The translations under genes were made by a program, and so were the position numbers. Of a DNA stretch of 64,000 nt, positions 13,301-25,190 are shown piece by piece (the stretch's first letter is position 1; every line of letters begins with the position of its first letter). Where the stretch lies: NCBI GenBank assembly GCA_017311315.1, contig CM029626.1:27328672-27392671 (forward strand), read 5' to 3'. This DNA is from Dendrocalamus latiflorus. Lineage: Eukaryota; Streptophyta; Magnoliopsida; Poales; Poaceae. The notes beneath the pieces were generated by a model, which worked only from the letters and a program-made list of their open reading frames with translations, was not told the origin of the DNA and ran no database searches.

Positions 13301-13422
13301 CGTGGGCTCCCCGCGAACGCGAGGGACGCCGGAGCCATGTGGCGGCCGCGGCGGGCTGACCCTGCCGGGGGCGGCAACGGCGCGAAGAGGGAGAGTGTGC
13401 TGATGGACGCGGCTCCCGCCAT
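10390..13422 (-). CDS. Plastid-lipid-associated protein / fibrillin (FBN1/PAP2-like)
   Basis: Three exons on the minus strand: 13,422-13,004, 11,768-11,570 and 10,701-10,390. All introns are GT-AG and the phases agree, giving 309 residues. Residues 1 to about 60 are rich in Ser, Ala, Pro and Arg without acids, a chloroplast transit peptide. The PAP/fibrillin domain covers roughly residues 85-300. Signature stretches are [20 protein letters not shown] across junction 1 and the C-terminal [20 protein letters not shown] then GDGGSVFVLFKEGS. Fibrillins coat plastoglobules and thylakoid-associated lipid bodies and stabilise carotenoid and tocopherol-rich lipids under stress. The length matches the FBN1/2 group. 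I chose the Met of MAGAASIS because the longer upstream frame runs through a CT microsatellite in the leader. Intron 1 holds a MITE. The gene looks intact; the exact ortholog number is uncertain. Confidence 0.93.
11816..12094. mobile_element. Foldback MITE, Mutator-type, in fibrillin intron 1
   Basis: Near-perfect terminal inverted repeats of about 105 bp start GAGTAAAGTC at both ends. The element is flanked by the exact 9-bp direct repeat ATAATAAAA (11,807-11,815 and 12,095-12,103). The 9-bp duplication and long TIRs place it in the Mutator superfamily. Each TIR contains iterated modules (CCGGTCC, TAAACTTTT, ATGTCATCCCGG) at a period of about 34 bp. The central spacer is only about 60 bp, so the transcript of this intron can form a long hairpin. 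Confidence 0.9.
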
Positions 13423-13535
13423 GACGCGAGCTTCGATTCTTGGGTTCTTCTCCTCTTTCTTCTTCCTCGGTGCGCAGTAGCAGGCGCAGGTGGTGGTGGA
13501 CGCTCGGGCCAATCCTCCGAAAGTCTGAATACTTG

Positions 13536-13537
<2 letters not shown>

Positions 13538-13566
<29 letters not shown>
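13538..13566. repeat. (GA)n microsatellite in the fibrillin 5' leader
   Basis: About 14 GA units lie 116 bp upstream of the fibrillin start. On the coding strand this is a (CT)n tract, common in grass 5' leaders and core promoters. Confidence 0.95.
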
Positions 13567-13569
<3 letters not shown>

Positions 13570-14098
13570 CAAGAGGAGACGTGTCCAAGTGGAGTGGAGT
13601 TGGTTTTTCTCGGGAGTTCTGCACTGTGGCCGGACCGACGGCCTTACAAACGTTGGCCTGAAAAAATGTTTTGCGCGAAGTAGAAGCGGAGATATTTTAC
13701 AAACTGTTCACGGAAATGTTACTGTAGCTTTTTAAATTTTAATTTACAAACGTCGGTTTTTTCAAACTGTTTTCATAAATAGCATAGCCTTTTTTTTTTC
13801 CTAACTTAGCTTTCACGCATCTACCTTTACAAAAATAACTCTCTTTTTAAGCTCGTCAGTCACGACACGTGACATGTGTCATCTGCCGCTGTGGACTACA
13901 GGAACTCAGGAGTGCTCAGCGCTGCCGAGCCCCAAATGTGACAACTAATTAGCAGTAATTAGAATTAGTATTAATTGAATATGATTACCACTAATTAAAA
14001 GTACCTGCCGAGTATAAAAATTGACTAGATTTATAAAGATAAACATCTGAAGATCAGATTTAAACAAAAAAAATGGCTTGTGTTATTTATGTAAGCAG

Positions 14099-14198
14099 TT
14101 CATATTTGACTAGATGCTTCTAGAATCCTCAGGACACTATGCTAGACGTTCATATTTGACTGGATGCTTCTAGAATCCTCAGGACACTATGCTAGACG
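14099..14198. repeat. 50-bp tandem duplication
   Basis: Two head-to-tail copies of a 50-bp unit (starting TTCATATTTGACT and ending ATGCTAGACG) differ by a single base. They lie just outside the left end of the MULE at 14,222. The rest of 13,680-14,221 is fibrillin upstream sequence in which I see no other structure. Confidence 0.9.
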
Positions 14199-14303
14199 TG
14201 CGTGCTTGGTGCTCGTTACATGAATTTTTTGTACGGATAATCCATTTTTTATTCAAAATTACAGAAATATACCTGCGGGAAAATTTTTTACAAGAATATG
14301 CTT

Positions 14304-14446
14304 CAGTCGCCTAATGATTGGGCGACTGGAGCCTTTCGCCCAACCATTGGGCGACTTTAATCCAGTCGCTCAATGGTTGGGCGACTGCATCCAGTCGCCC
14401 AACGATTGGGCGACTTAAATGCAGTCGCCCAATGGTTGGGCGACTG
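14304..14446. repeat. Palindrome array, left terminus of MULE-1
   Basis: Five head-to-tail palindromes of 19-25 bp start at about 14,304, 14,336, 14,363, 14,393 and 14,422. Arms are CAGTCGCCCAA and TTGGGCGACTG around a 3-base centre (TGG, CCA, CGA), separated by 6-8 bp spacers. Unit 2 is shortened on its outer flank. Confidence 0.9.
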
Positions 14447-15450
14447 CAGTCAAGTCTCCCGTGAATGTTTTAAATTTTTTCAATTTTGTAGTTTTAAACT
14501 GGTAAAAAATATGCTGGAGTTGTAATAAAAGTTTATGTTCATTGTATATTATAGGTGTGTAAAAAATTTTGGGAAATTTTTTTTAGGAACGATTGACCGT
14601 AGAACGATCGGTACATACGATGGTAAGTGATATTTTAATGTTATTGAGAATTCGTGTCTCTGGGCTAGGATTGGGTTGAGGAGGATCGACGGGCCCAGCG
14701 GTCAGATTATCACAGACGGTTCTACATACAAACCATCTGTAATACTCGCTATCACAAGTTTTATATATCGATGCAATATAAACAACTAGTCTGAAAAGAT
14801 AAAATAGCAAAGTTGTATATGGCTTATATATACTCATTAAAAAGGTTTCGACGAGATCTACAACTTTTCAGTTGAAGCAAAATCCAAATTCCGAAAGGAA
14901 GGCCAAGAAAAAGGGCAAAAACAGAAACCAAAAACTTACGACGCGGTTTTAGGTCCAAAGATGGCCGATTTTCGGGGTCTTGGAGGGCGACTGGCACAAT
15001 CCAGTCGTTTTTATTGGATCGGGCTCGTCGTTAGCTTTCCAACGAGTACAAGAACGTCGAAAACGGACACCGTATGCAAAAGTTATGCCCGTTTTACTGA
15101 AGGTGTGTCGGAAACAGACTGAAACTGCTATAACTTTTGATCCCGTGGCCGAAATTGCTCAAATTTTTTTCTAGAGGCTGTTGGATGTATGAAGAACAGC
15201 TCCACCAATTTTCACTTTTTTTAGCGAAGGTTTGATGCACTTTCCAAATTCTCAGTAAATCAAAATATTACTTACCATCGTATGTACCAATTGTTTTATG
15301 GTCATTTGTTCCTAAAAAAAGTTTCCCAAAATTTTTTACACACCTACAACATACAATGAACATAAACTTTTATTACAACTTCAGCAGATTTTTTACCAGT
15401 TTAAAACTATAAAATTGACAAAATTTAAAACATTCACGGGGTCCTGAGTG

Positions 15451-15594
15451 CAGTCGCCCAACCATTGGGCGACTGCATGAAAGTCGCCCAATGGTTGGGC
15501 GACTGGATGCAGTCGCCCGAGGGTAGAGCGACTGGATTAAAGTCGCCCAATGGTTGGGCGAAAGGCTTCAGTCGCCCAACCATTAGGCGACTGG
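15451..15594. repeat. Palindrome array, right terminus of MULE-1
   Basis: Five palindromes of the same type as the left array, in mirrored order. One unit (about 15,510-15,531) has a changed centre (GAGGGTAGA) but still keeps AGTCGC and GCGACT outer arms. Confidence 0.9.
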
Positions 15595-15675
15595 AGCCTA
15601 TTTTTGTAAAAAAATTTCCCACGAGTATATTTCTGTAATTTCGAATAAAAAATGGATTATCCGTACAAAAAATTC

Positions 15676-17087
15676 CTCGTTACATCACAACTTTGAGGCG
15701 AGCCCCTGCCATGATGATAACCTCAGAAGTTGAGGACTTGTTTTTCTCTCCCGTTGTTGATAACTCGCGCATTTTTTTTCTCCGGAGGATACGTAAATGG
15801 AACTACTGACAATCAAGGACTCGTTTTTCTCTCCCGTTATTGATAACTGCTGAGAGACTTTCATTGACATGTAGGATCGTTGATAGCAATCAGAGGGTGC
15901 GAATGATTATAACACACAGCGGAAATATTTTTTAATTTTAAATTTTCTGCATTTTAATTATTTAATGTGCAAAAATCAGAAATAACAAAAACAAGCCAAA
16001 AACAGATATTTTTTATTCTACTGTAGCGTACTGTAGCAGTACTGTAGCATACTGTATCAGTTACTGTACCATACTGTAGCAAGCAAGAAAGCAGTTCCGA
16101 TCGCTATCAGATTCCAATCGGCAAAACACATTTTTGATTCAATCTTGCAATCGATTTTTAATTAAAACTAATTTATGTACGTAAGCACAAAAAATACCTA
16201 GACATAGATTAATGCATGGAGAATCTATATGAATCAAAAAACTAAGAAAAAGGATAATACATGCGAAATAAAAAACTCACAAACTTTATTCAAAAACTAC
16301 ATGCACTATTCATCCTTCCATCCATCAGATTCAACCATCCGGCCGCCGCACTTCCTTTTTTTTTGTTCGCTCAAAAAACGACCTTTTTTTCCTCTCGTCA
16401 CCGTACGCCCTTTTTTTCTTTTTTTTTTCCTCACGGCTGCTCTGTACTATTTTTCTTCTTGCACTCCGTTCTTTTTATACAGCCAACTACGAATCCTATT
16501 CAATCTCAACTTACAATCCTAATCTAACTCAGAATCCTATTCAATATCAACTTAGAATCATAATCCAACTCATCTAACTAGACCTGGACCTTTTTACCTC
16601 AACTAGGCTTTTGGCCCACTAATTTTCAAGGGACCCGAAACCCTTCCTAACACGGGTTTTTCACACTTCCGATTTTTCTAACGCGTCACGTGTCGAAGCC
16701 TCCAGGACCGCACCTCCCGTAGCTTCGCCACGTATCATCAACCTTTGATCTCCATGCGCCCTAAGCATGAGCCCGACCATCTCGTGATCTACTTAACCGT
16801 CCGAACATCAGATCTCCCCATCCTAGTCCCGGTCCACCTTGTCACCGACCATGATCGTCTCCATGCTCAACCTGCACATACAAAGACCAAAGAATATTTT
16901 TCCGGCACAAGTTCGTCCCAACTTGACTAACATCAGTTCACGCACCCACCACACACACCTCGCATAAAATCGCTAAACAAAATCACCAATTATTCATCAT
17001 AACAAATTAACAATTGTCAATTATTCATCACCAAAATATCCTAAACCTAGCCACATGGTCTATCAAATCTGTATGTTTTTTTTTCCA
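15676..17087 (-). other. LTR-like antisense sequence, no gene
   Basis: An imperfect direct repeat (GGACTTGTTTTTCTCTCCCG, about 15,733 and 15,815) is followed by a stretch with six TACTGTA repeats (16,018-16,080) and poly-pyrimidine tracts (16,355-16,440). The start (CAATCAGAGGGTGCGAATGA, near 15,885) resembles antisense copia LTR/leader sequence in grasses. I see no target duplication, so the boundaries are not defined. Short frames in this stretch are translations of T-rich runs. Confidence 0.3.
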
Positions 17088-17639
17088 GACAAAAGATGAA
17101 TTAAACACAGACAATACAAGAATAAATAATAAATTGAATAAAAGGAGATAGAGAACCCCTTTTTCTTTATTATTTTGTTCTCCAAAACGTATACTTACAA
17201 TCATTGGAGACCCTCTATTTATAGACTAAAGGTTAAGGTATCCACCATGAGCCAGACTTACAGGCCTAAGTTCAGATTTCCTAACACTCCCCCTTGGGCA
17301 CTCATCCGACACGTACATACCTTACCAAAACTTCATATAAACCTAGTGAGAAAATTTGGAGAAAGAGTATATAATACATGTTATGTTGTGTTGCACGAAT
17401 TGACTCATTAAAAATATTGGCTGAGAAATGTCTAGAAAACTCGTAAAGCAAAAAAGAGTACAATCCACCCAATTTCATTTAATCTACAGGATTTATTCTT
17501 TGGGTACATGATTTTCATAATCAAGTTTTAATACTGAGCTCAAGAAAAATCCCCCCTGAGTTCTACACTTCTCAGTCTCATCATGCCAATTCCACGTATA
17601 CACCTTTTAAAGTTAGATGCTGAAAATGACTTAATAAAC

Positions 17640-20590
17640 AAATCTACAAGATTTTCACATGACTTAGCATGCAATATGTTAATTTCATCCATCTTTTATA
17701 AACTCATGCGCATAGAAGAACTTGGAATTGATATGCTTTGTAAGATGACTCTTCACGTAACCCGTCTGAACTTGTATAACACAAGCTACATTATCTTTAT
17801 AGATAATTGTGGGAGCTTGCACGATATACAATCCACATGACTGCATGATGTGGTGAATCATTCGTTGAAGCCAAGCACATTCTCGTACGGCTTCGTACAG
17901 TGCTATGATTTCCGAGTGATTCATCAAAGTTGATACAAGACTTTGCTTAGACGATTTCTACGAAATTGTTGTTCCACCACACACGAATACATAGCATGTT
18001 TTTGACGTAGCTGTATGCGAGTCTAACAGGTACTCGGCATCGCATACCCAGTCATATTCAAGCATTGGTTCTTTCTTTAGAATAGTCCATGGTCTTTGCT
18101 TTCTTAGAGGTATCGGAAGATGTCCTTTATCCCCTGCCAATGCTTTTTGGTAGGTTCTGCACTATACCTTGTTAATAAGTTTATGGCAAATGCAATATCC
18201 AATCTAGTGCAGTTTGCTAAATACAAAGTGCTCCTATCGCACTTAAGTATAAGAATTCCGATCTCAGGACTTCCTCCTCCTCTTCTCTATGTCAATATGG
18301 ATCCTTTTCTTATTGTAAAGATCTCCCAATCATCGGTACTTTTTATGGGTACTACTTTTCGAAGCCGAACCTCTCTAACACCTTTTGAGTGTATGTTGCC
18401 TGATGCACTAATATCCCTTCAGCAACATGCTCAAGCTGCAAGCCTAGGCAATATTTGATTTTGCCTAAATTTTTCATTTTGAACTCTGACTCTAGGTAAG
18501 AGCTCACATCCTTTAAATCATCTAGGGTTTCGATGATATTCGGACCATCTACATACACTGAGAATATACAAAATCTATTATGGGATTGTCGTATAAATAC
18601 ACAGGGACAATTCTTATTGTTTGTGAAGCCTTTTTTATATAGAAAGTTGCTTAAGCGATTATACCACATCCTGCCTGATTGTTTAAGTCTGTACAGAGAT
18701 TTCCTAAGTTTCAAACTGTACCGGTTTCTATTTGCTCTGTCTTGGTTCGGAATAGGGATAGCTTCATGCACCTTCATATAAATGTTTGAATCCAAATTTC
18801 TATAAAGGTATGCAGTTACCACATTTTATCAATTTCATTTCTAAATTCAAGTTCACTTCCATCGCGATTAAATACCTAAAGGTAATGCCACCTATGACTG
18901 GGGAATAGGTTTCTTCATAATTAACTCCTAGACATTGACTAAAATCTTGTGCAACGAGCCTTATTTTATATCTTACAACTTCATTTTTTTCATTTCTTTT
19001 TCGAACAAATACCCACTATGCCTTACGGGGTGCACATGAGGAGGCGTACGACTTACAGGGCCAAACAGCTCTCTTTTATTCAGATATAATAATTCAATTT
19101 CTATTGCCTTTTTCAATCCTCCCAATCTGATATTTTCTTACATTCAGCGAGCGATACAGGTTCTGGATAAAGATCGATAATTGTGACAATTTTGTTTGCA
19201 AAATAAATATGAACATTAGTTGTTGTCCTATTCATAGATACTCTCGTGTGCACATTGTTTATAGTTATTTCATCATGGATTGACTCTTTTAGTGTTTTTA
19301 CTTGCTCACCACTCCTTCCAGTTGCGGGAGGAAGTCCCTTTAGTTTTTTTAGCTCCGATGTGTGCGCACACATCCATGCTAGTTCCTCCCTAGGGATGTT
19401 CAAATCTGGTATGCCTTTTCTTGAAGGTTCCATACCGGTGCCAGGTCACAATTGGCTCCCCTTCTAATTCTAGGGGAACTTCGATGATTGGCTATGTCAA
19501 GTCTTTCTTATTCTTTTTACCAGGCATCCCCTGTTACTTAGGATTCGAGGGGTCAGGTTCTTGTCCTTTTATTCTAAGGGCTCTAGATGGGATTAGGGAT
19601 ACCTTCAAGTTTATTTGGTATTTCAACCATCTTCGGTGCATTGCATGCAGGCAGTTGCAACTTAGTCACGCTCTTTAAATTACTAAAGTGGTCAAGCAAT
19701 TGATTTGCTAATACCTGCAAATCAATGATCTTATAGATTTCTCTATTTACTTCACTAGTGCACGGGTCATGTGGATGGATTCCCATGGCTTGCCACATAA
19801 TTTCTCGACATTTTTCATCAAGGGGTTAATTTTCTCCTTCTAATGTCGGGAAACTATCCTCATCAAATATATTATCGGCAAAACAGGCAGTGTGCAAAGC
19901 TCTTGTCATGGGATCCAAATACCTAATTATGGATCTGTCTCATAACCAATGTCCCAGACTTTTGAAAAGGGCCCATTACAGTACGTTGTGGTGGAGGTAT
20001 AGGTACATAAACTTTTGCACTAAACCTATGAAAATGAGAAATTTTCGGTGCTAACCTTTGCAATAGTTGCATAGGTGAATGGATGTTATATACCGATAGT
20101 CTAAAGTTGATGAGAGTTGCTACATGTAGGACTACGTGTCCCCAACATGTAGTTGGTAAATTACAATTCTATAAAAATAGTCAGGTAATAAATTTAATTC
20201 TCTTAATTAATGCTTCTGCTAGTTCATTCTGAATGTGGACATGTGGTACAAAATGATCAACTTTAATTCCCATTGCCATGCAATAATTATTCAAATGCCT
20301 TTAAAGTAAATTCTCTAGTGTTGTCTATTCTGATGGACTTTATATGATGATTAGGAAATTATTTTTAATTTTAATTATCTACAAAATTAGCTTTGCAAAT
20401 GCATGGTTTTTTGTAGATAATAAACATACGTGCGACCATTTCAAGGAAGTATCAATGAGCACTATAAAAATATTTAAATAGCCCTGACAGCGGCTGTATA
20501 GGACCGCAAATGTCTCCTTGGATGCGTTCTAGGAATACAGGGACTTCATCTTTCACTTTCAGAGCAGAAGGTCTAGTAATTAATTTTCCG
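17640..20590 (-). pseudogene. Copia pol remnant (integrase, reverse transcriptase, RNase H)
   Basis: On the minus strand, integrase pieces lie at 19,900-20,590 (FLERIQGDICGPIQP). Reverse transcriptase lies at 18,350-18,830 (SLKLRKSLYRLKQSGRMWYN and FCIFSVYVDGPNI). RNase H pieces lie at 17,640-18,140 (SEIIALYEAVRECAWLQRMI). The usual catalytic YVDD box reads YVDG at about 18,545, and numerous stops and frameshifts divide the frames, so it cannot act. The large untranslatable parts match copy B base for base over long stretches. Confidence 0.85.
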
Positions 20591-20862
20591 GTGGTGGCGA
20601 CGCATCAGGTGCGTGTGAGGGGAAGCTGGCGGCTGGGGCCAGCGTCCAAGGCGTGCAATGCAGTAGGCAGCGACCAAGGCGTGCAACACAGCAGCGGCCC
20701 TCGAGCAGGACCGAGTGGTGGCCCGAGCGGCCCTCGAGTGGGACCAGGTAGTGGCTAGCATGCGTGCGGGCGGCCGATGGCTTGGGCAGTGCGTGAGGGT
20801 GATCAGCACCTCAAGCTACAAGTGTGGGCGGCCAGTGGTTGAGGTACGGCACGACAATGGCG

Positions 20863-21098
20863 GCGCCTTGTGAGGGAGGCGGTGACAGCAGTGGCTACCC
20901 AAGGCCGAGCGGCGGTGGCGCCTCACGTGGGAGGCGGCAACGACGATGGCCACCTGAGGCCAAGCGATGGCAGCGCCTCATGTGGGAGGCGGCGATGGTG
21001 GTGGCCACCCGAGGCTGAGCGACAGCAGCGCCTCATGCAGGAGGCGGCGATGGCGGTGGCCGCCCGAGGCTGAGCGGCGGCGGCGCCTCACGCGGTAA
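20863..21098. repeat. 55-bp GC-rich minisatellite inside copia A
   Basis: Four complete units and part of a fifth begin GCGCCT at 20,863, 20,918, 20,973, 21,028 and 21,083, an exact period of 55 bp. Units share GGGAGGCGG, GGCCACC and GAGGC blocks. Because 55 is not a multiple of three, the frame changes every unit, so the long open frames here are incidental. The block stands where gag and protease should be. Confidence 0.9.
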
Positions 21099-21819
21099 GG
21101 GACTATGGCAGCTCGAGCTCGAGTGGCGGCAGTCTGTGCGGGGGGCCAGCGGTGCTCCATGCGGGGCTGGCGGCGGCCACGGGAGGGCTTGGGTGATGTG
21201 GCTGTGGCAGCTCAGGCGATGGCAGCCTTGCCCGAGGGCCGAGATGGGCTCATAGTGGCGCCTTGTGCGAGAGGCAATGGCTTCGCCTGGGGCCGGCATC
21301 GGAGCACAGCGGTGCAGTCGGCCACGTTCGGGCGAGGCGGTAGTGATTTCTCTTTTTTCAATTTTCAATGCAATTAGCATCTACTCTTTGTGCAAATCTA
21401 CCGATCGACTTGGCCAGTGGCTTCAATCAGCTCGTGGTAGATTAGAGCGGATTTACACCATAGAAAACAAACTAGAAAGTGAAATTTGTGGAATATAAAG
21501 TGATATAGATAGGCAATTCAATCTACAAGTGTCGTGCTTCAATGATTACCTTTTGATCCACCAGAATGATTGATAACATGTTGAGGAACTGTCACTGCGA
21601 GTCTAGTCCAGCGATTCCTCAAAGACAGAAGATCGATCAAACATAGGTTATGCTAGAATAAATAATAAATTGAACACAGAAAGATGGGGGAACTCCTTTC
21701 TTTATTACTTCTTCTCCAAAAGGTACACTTACAATCATTGAGGCCCCCTATTTATAGACTAAAGGGTAAGGTGCCCACCATGGGCCAAACCTGCAAGCCT
21801 AGGCTAAAGTTTCCTAACA

Positions 21820-22242
21820 ATAACCTTAGAAGTCGAGAGTTGTTAACCCCGTAATGGGAGAGTTGTGCTCTAGGGCAACGGTGGCAATTACTCCCATGAG
21901 ATCATCAACCCGTTAGTGATGTGGTGTCAGCAGTGATGGAGTGTGACAAGATATTGAGGAGGAGCCACTAATGGGGATAAATCATCGTAATCTAATATAT
22001 ACTCTACATTTGAAAATTAGTCATTTGGATTGAACTAAACTAGTGAATCTTTATTCTAGTATGTAACATAAACATTTTCACTTGAATCTGGCAAGATCAA
22101 CCAACTAGGAGTGATGTGCATTAAGGTCTAATCTACTCTCTCACACTCAAAATCTCAACTTGAAGCTCTTAAGTGCCCCTGAACTCCCCAATATGCAAGC
22201 CACTTTTTGGAGTCTCAAAAGGGCTAACTTGAATACCCATGG

Positions 22243-22325
<83 letters not shown>

Positions 22326-23839
22326 TTCACTTTGAAAAATAGATGTTGAACAAAAAAATTTTAAAAATTAGTTTTGACTCAGATCATCTAACTTGACCTG
22401 GACCATTCAACTTAACTACTTTCAATGGTAAAAAATAGCCATTACACACACCCGAATCATCTCGGCCCTTGTCAGATCATCCGACTCATTTGGATTATAC
22501 GGCTAGACTTGGATTATCCGGCCTAGTGCAATCCTTGAAAACCATGTCCTCTGTTGAATTGATCTGGGTTATACTCTAACCCACTCGAATCATCTGACTT
22601 AGTGCAAAAACCAAATAGCACAATCTTTGTGAAATTGATTCAACCCATGTTCCGAGTCACTCAGATCATCTGACTCACATGTAGTCTTCAAGAACCACCT
22701 CTCTGTTGATTGATCCAACCCATGCTCCAAGTGACTCAAATCATCCGACTCAATTGATTTACTAAGGAAGCCGCTCGTTGTTAACTGTAGATCTAATTAA
22801 CCCGGATCATCTGATTTAACATAAAATTTTTATGGACTTAGCTGATTTCAAGGAATCTTCGAACCTTGATTCTTAGCTTTCACTGGCTAGCGGGCCCCAA
22901 TACGATCACAACTAGCTAGCCAACGTAACCAAGTTCAACCTGCTAGCCTTGAACCCCCTAATAGTACAGCTAAAGCAAAAAACAAAATCTGTCATCTAAA
23001 TTTGATCCATACTTGACTCTTTGGATCAATTCTAGCTACAAGGTCCTTATCTTAATGAAGAATATCATTTTACACAGTGGGGAACCATGAAAGTCCAAGA
23101 ATAATCTATATCCATCGTCAAGACCTAACTCATCTTATTAACACATTAACAAAAGTTAGTCTCAATGATTTAGGAGTCATTAATCACCAAAACACTAAAA
23201 CCATTGAATTTGGGGCTTAGATGCTTACATTGTGTCTTGTCAGACATCAAGGTGATCGTCTAAGAATTCTTAACGTATATGTATGTAACAGACTAATGGT
23301 AATTTTGATATTACATATTTATTTCTCATAGAAACATTTTTTTGTACAATTATATGTTTAGATAGCCATTTACCACAAAAGCAATACTCTGGTTTGTAAT
23401 TGACATATAACAAGTTGCATCTGTTACCTACAACAAATATACTTATGTTGTTTTCATAGGCTCAACAACAAAAAATAAAAAATACTTACAAAAGCTTTAG
23501 TAGTCAAAATTTATGAAAAAGTAGCAAGATTTAAGTCGTATATACATTTGCTTTGAAGATTAGGTAAATATTATGCTCAAACTATTTACATATGAAGGAC
23601 CATCAAATTTATCATCTGATGGCTTTGTAAGGGTTGCTTTCACTGGATTGTTTGGATCCTACTGTAGACACTGTAGATCCTGTTTGGAATATTGGATTAT
23701 CACAAAAAAATGTAAAAAATACTCTACATCTAGTGGGAGAGCAGATGTTTTTTATATGTTAGTGATATGCCTTAGAAACGATCATGGAGATACTTGTATC
23801 AATTTTATGTTTATGATATTTTAAATAATATGTAATTTT
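21820..23839. other. Unassigned repeat-derived region
   Basis: No gene. 22,380-22,900 carries a dispersed motif GATCATCCGACTCA and variants about every 40-90 bp on the plus strand, a style seen in long LTRs of grass retroelements. 22,960-23,839 is AT-rich with no feature I can name. Confidence 0.35.
22246..22322. repeat. (TA)n microsatellite
   Basis: About 38 uninterrupted TA units. The tract is self-complementary and likely to vary in length between individuals. Confidence 0.97.
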
Positions 23840-25190
23840 TTTCTTGAATAAATATCTTCCATATTTATCAACAAATAAGTGACTTATTCATAAAAACTCT
23901 TTATCCATATTTTGATGTTATTCTATAGTATCCCTGATTTTATATTATTGTGTGGGACAAATAAGATTTATAGATGAGTGTATGTATTGATTGATGATCA
24001 TGTTTCACGGATCATTGATATGGGGATATCAAATCAATAATACGATCACATGTTAGATAAAATGGTATTGGATTGACCTACCATAATATAGTACAAGAAT
24101 TGTTATATTCTTAAGTGTCATTAGTTGGTTTGATACATAGTGTATGTAGGATACCTCTGGGCCCCTCAATGTGGTTGGATTAAGAAAGCGCATGGCCATG
24201 CTGAATGTGGTTAAGGAGTCAATCACAAACTGAGTAATCCACTGTAGGATTGAACTATCATAGGATGGTATGCTTATCGCCTTGAGTTCGATATGATATC
24301 GCGAGGCAAAGGGATCGATACATAAGCACTACATAAGTTCGTCCAATATGATCTTTATGTATATTTAAGGGTCGTCATATCCTGCTAGGGACCGCTACCG
24401 ACTTATAGATTGGAAAGGAGTTTTCAACCTATGGTCGAATATACATAAACCTACAGAGCCACACACTTAATGGGTTGGAATGATAAGAGTCTACTTGATA
24501 GACTCCGAGTGGGATATGATCTCTACTAGTATTGGATTCGGTCGGAGGATCTCTGAGTGGGACGCGATTTCTACTCATATTGGATAAAGATCCAGTAAGA
24601 GGTTTTCCGCGTTGGATACGATATCTGATCGTATTAGATAAGGATCTGATTGGAGGCTATATATTAAAATAGACGCGAGGCTGAAGGATGATCTTGAGAC
24701 ATACCCATCGAAACCCTATCCACCACCTCTCAAAACTCTTGCCGTGTGCATTGGTGCTAGCACACCGACACATGGCATTCAATCCCTAGACGTGTGGACT
24801 TTGGTAGAGGTGCTGCCACAACTGCGACACTAATTGGGATGATCACGAGGAGAGATGGTTGGCCAGGAGATGATTGGTTACTTCTACTACACCGACGTAT
24901 GCTATGTTGAACCGGTCGCTTCAACTCTACTTCTGCTATATTGCGCGTCTAGTGGTAGCGATTTATAATCTCTTACTCGCATGGCTTTCTAGTTTACACG
25001 ATAGAAATTTTAATCTACGCTAGTATAGCCTACCTGTATCCTAACATTATACTCTGAAGTTCATAGGAAATTCCTACCTTCTAAGTAGCATCTTACTGTT
25101 TAGTGCATCTTCAATGTAGAGAAAAATTGACTCCAAGAATGCCACCTGAGCCTTTGGAATCGATTCATAATATTGCAACAACAGAACTCA
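23840..25190 (+). mobile_element. Copia LTR (copy 1) plus leader
   Basis: Sense LTR ending CTAACA at 25,046, followed by about 140 bp of leader. It shares segment order and many words with the antisense LTR at 48,560-49,987 (TTGATTGATGATCATG, then GAGTCAATCAC, then GAGGCAAAGGGAT), so both derive from related copia families. About 24,250-25,190 repeats at 28,205-29,155 with the same leader. No downstream gag frame survives next to this copy. 25,191-25,900 holds nothing I recognise. Confidence 0.6.

Larger units (their letters stand above)
14222..15675. mobile_element. Non-autonomous MULE with ~400-bp inverted termini (MULE-1)
   Basis: The ends GAATTTTTTGTACGG and CCGTACAAAAAATTC are flanked by the direct repeat CTCGTTACAT (14,212-14,221 and 15,676-15,685). 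The inverted termini extend to about 14,640 and 15,260. Each contains a palindrome array, then a stretch with TTTAAATTTT and AAAGTTTATGTTCATTGTAT. The about 600-bp centre has no gene; the longest frame (14,980-15,174) is not recognised. Both termini match the right end of the PMD-carrying MULE at 36.7-40.9 kb, including sequence internal to its terminus. A 6-nt-loop palindrome with arms CGACTGG / CCAGTCG also lies in the centre near 14,987-15,006. Confidence 0.9.
17088..21819 (-). mobile_element. Copia element A, antisense, degenerate
   Basis: The 5' LTR is 21,579-21,819 (minus-strand start TGTTAGGAAAC) and the 3' LTR is about 17,088-17,286, with a polypurine tract at 17,287-17,298 (GGGGGAG on the minus strand). 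The outer end of the 3' LTR is lost. Pol remnants lie at 17,640-20,590. The gag and protease region is missing: integrase homology stops near 20,590 and a GC-rich minisatellite follows. The LTR and pol sequences match copies B (31.4-41.6 kb) and C (53.7-56.5 kb). Confidence 0.85.

Noticed and set aside
12851..13624. 257-residue minus-strand frame over the fibrillin first exon
   Set aside because: It is a shifted frame of the GC-rich exon (Arg/Gly-rich, starting in the CT leader); the 190-residue frame with the transit peptide and correct splice phases is the real one.
14304..14446. CRISPR-like repeat-spacer appearance of the palindrome array
   Set aside because: Spacers are only 4-8 bp, units are palindromes, and the array is mirrored in the inverted termini of a plant MULE.
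20824..21380. Several overlapping Gly/Arg/Trp-rich frames
   Set aside because: They come from the 55-bp minisatellite and adjoining GC-rich block; the unit length is not a multiple of three and frames exist on both strands.
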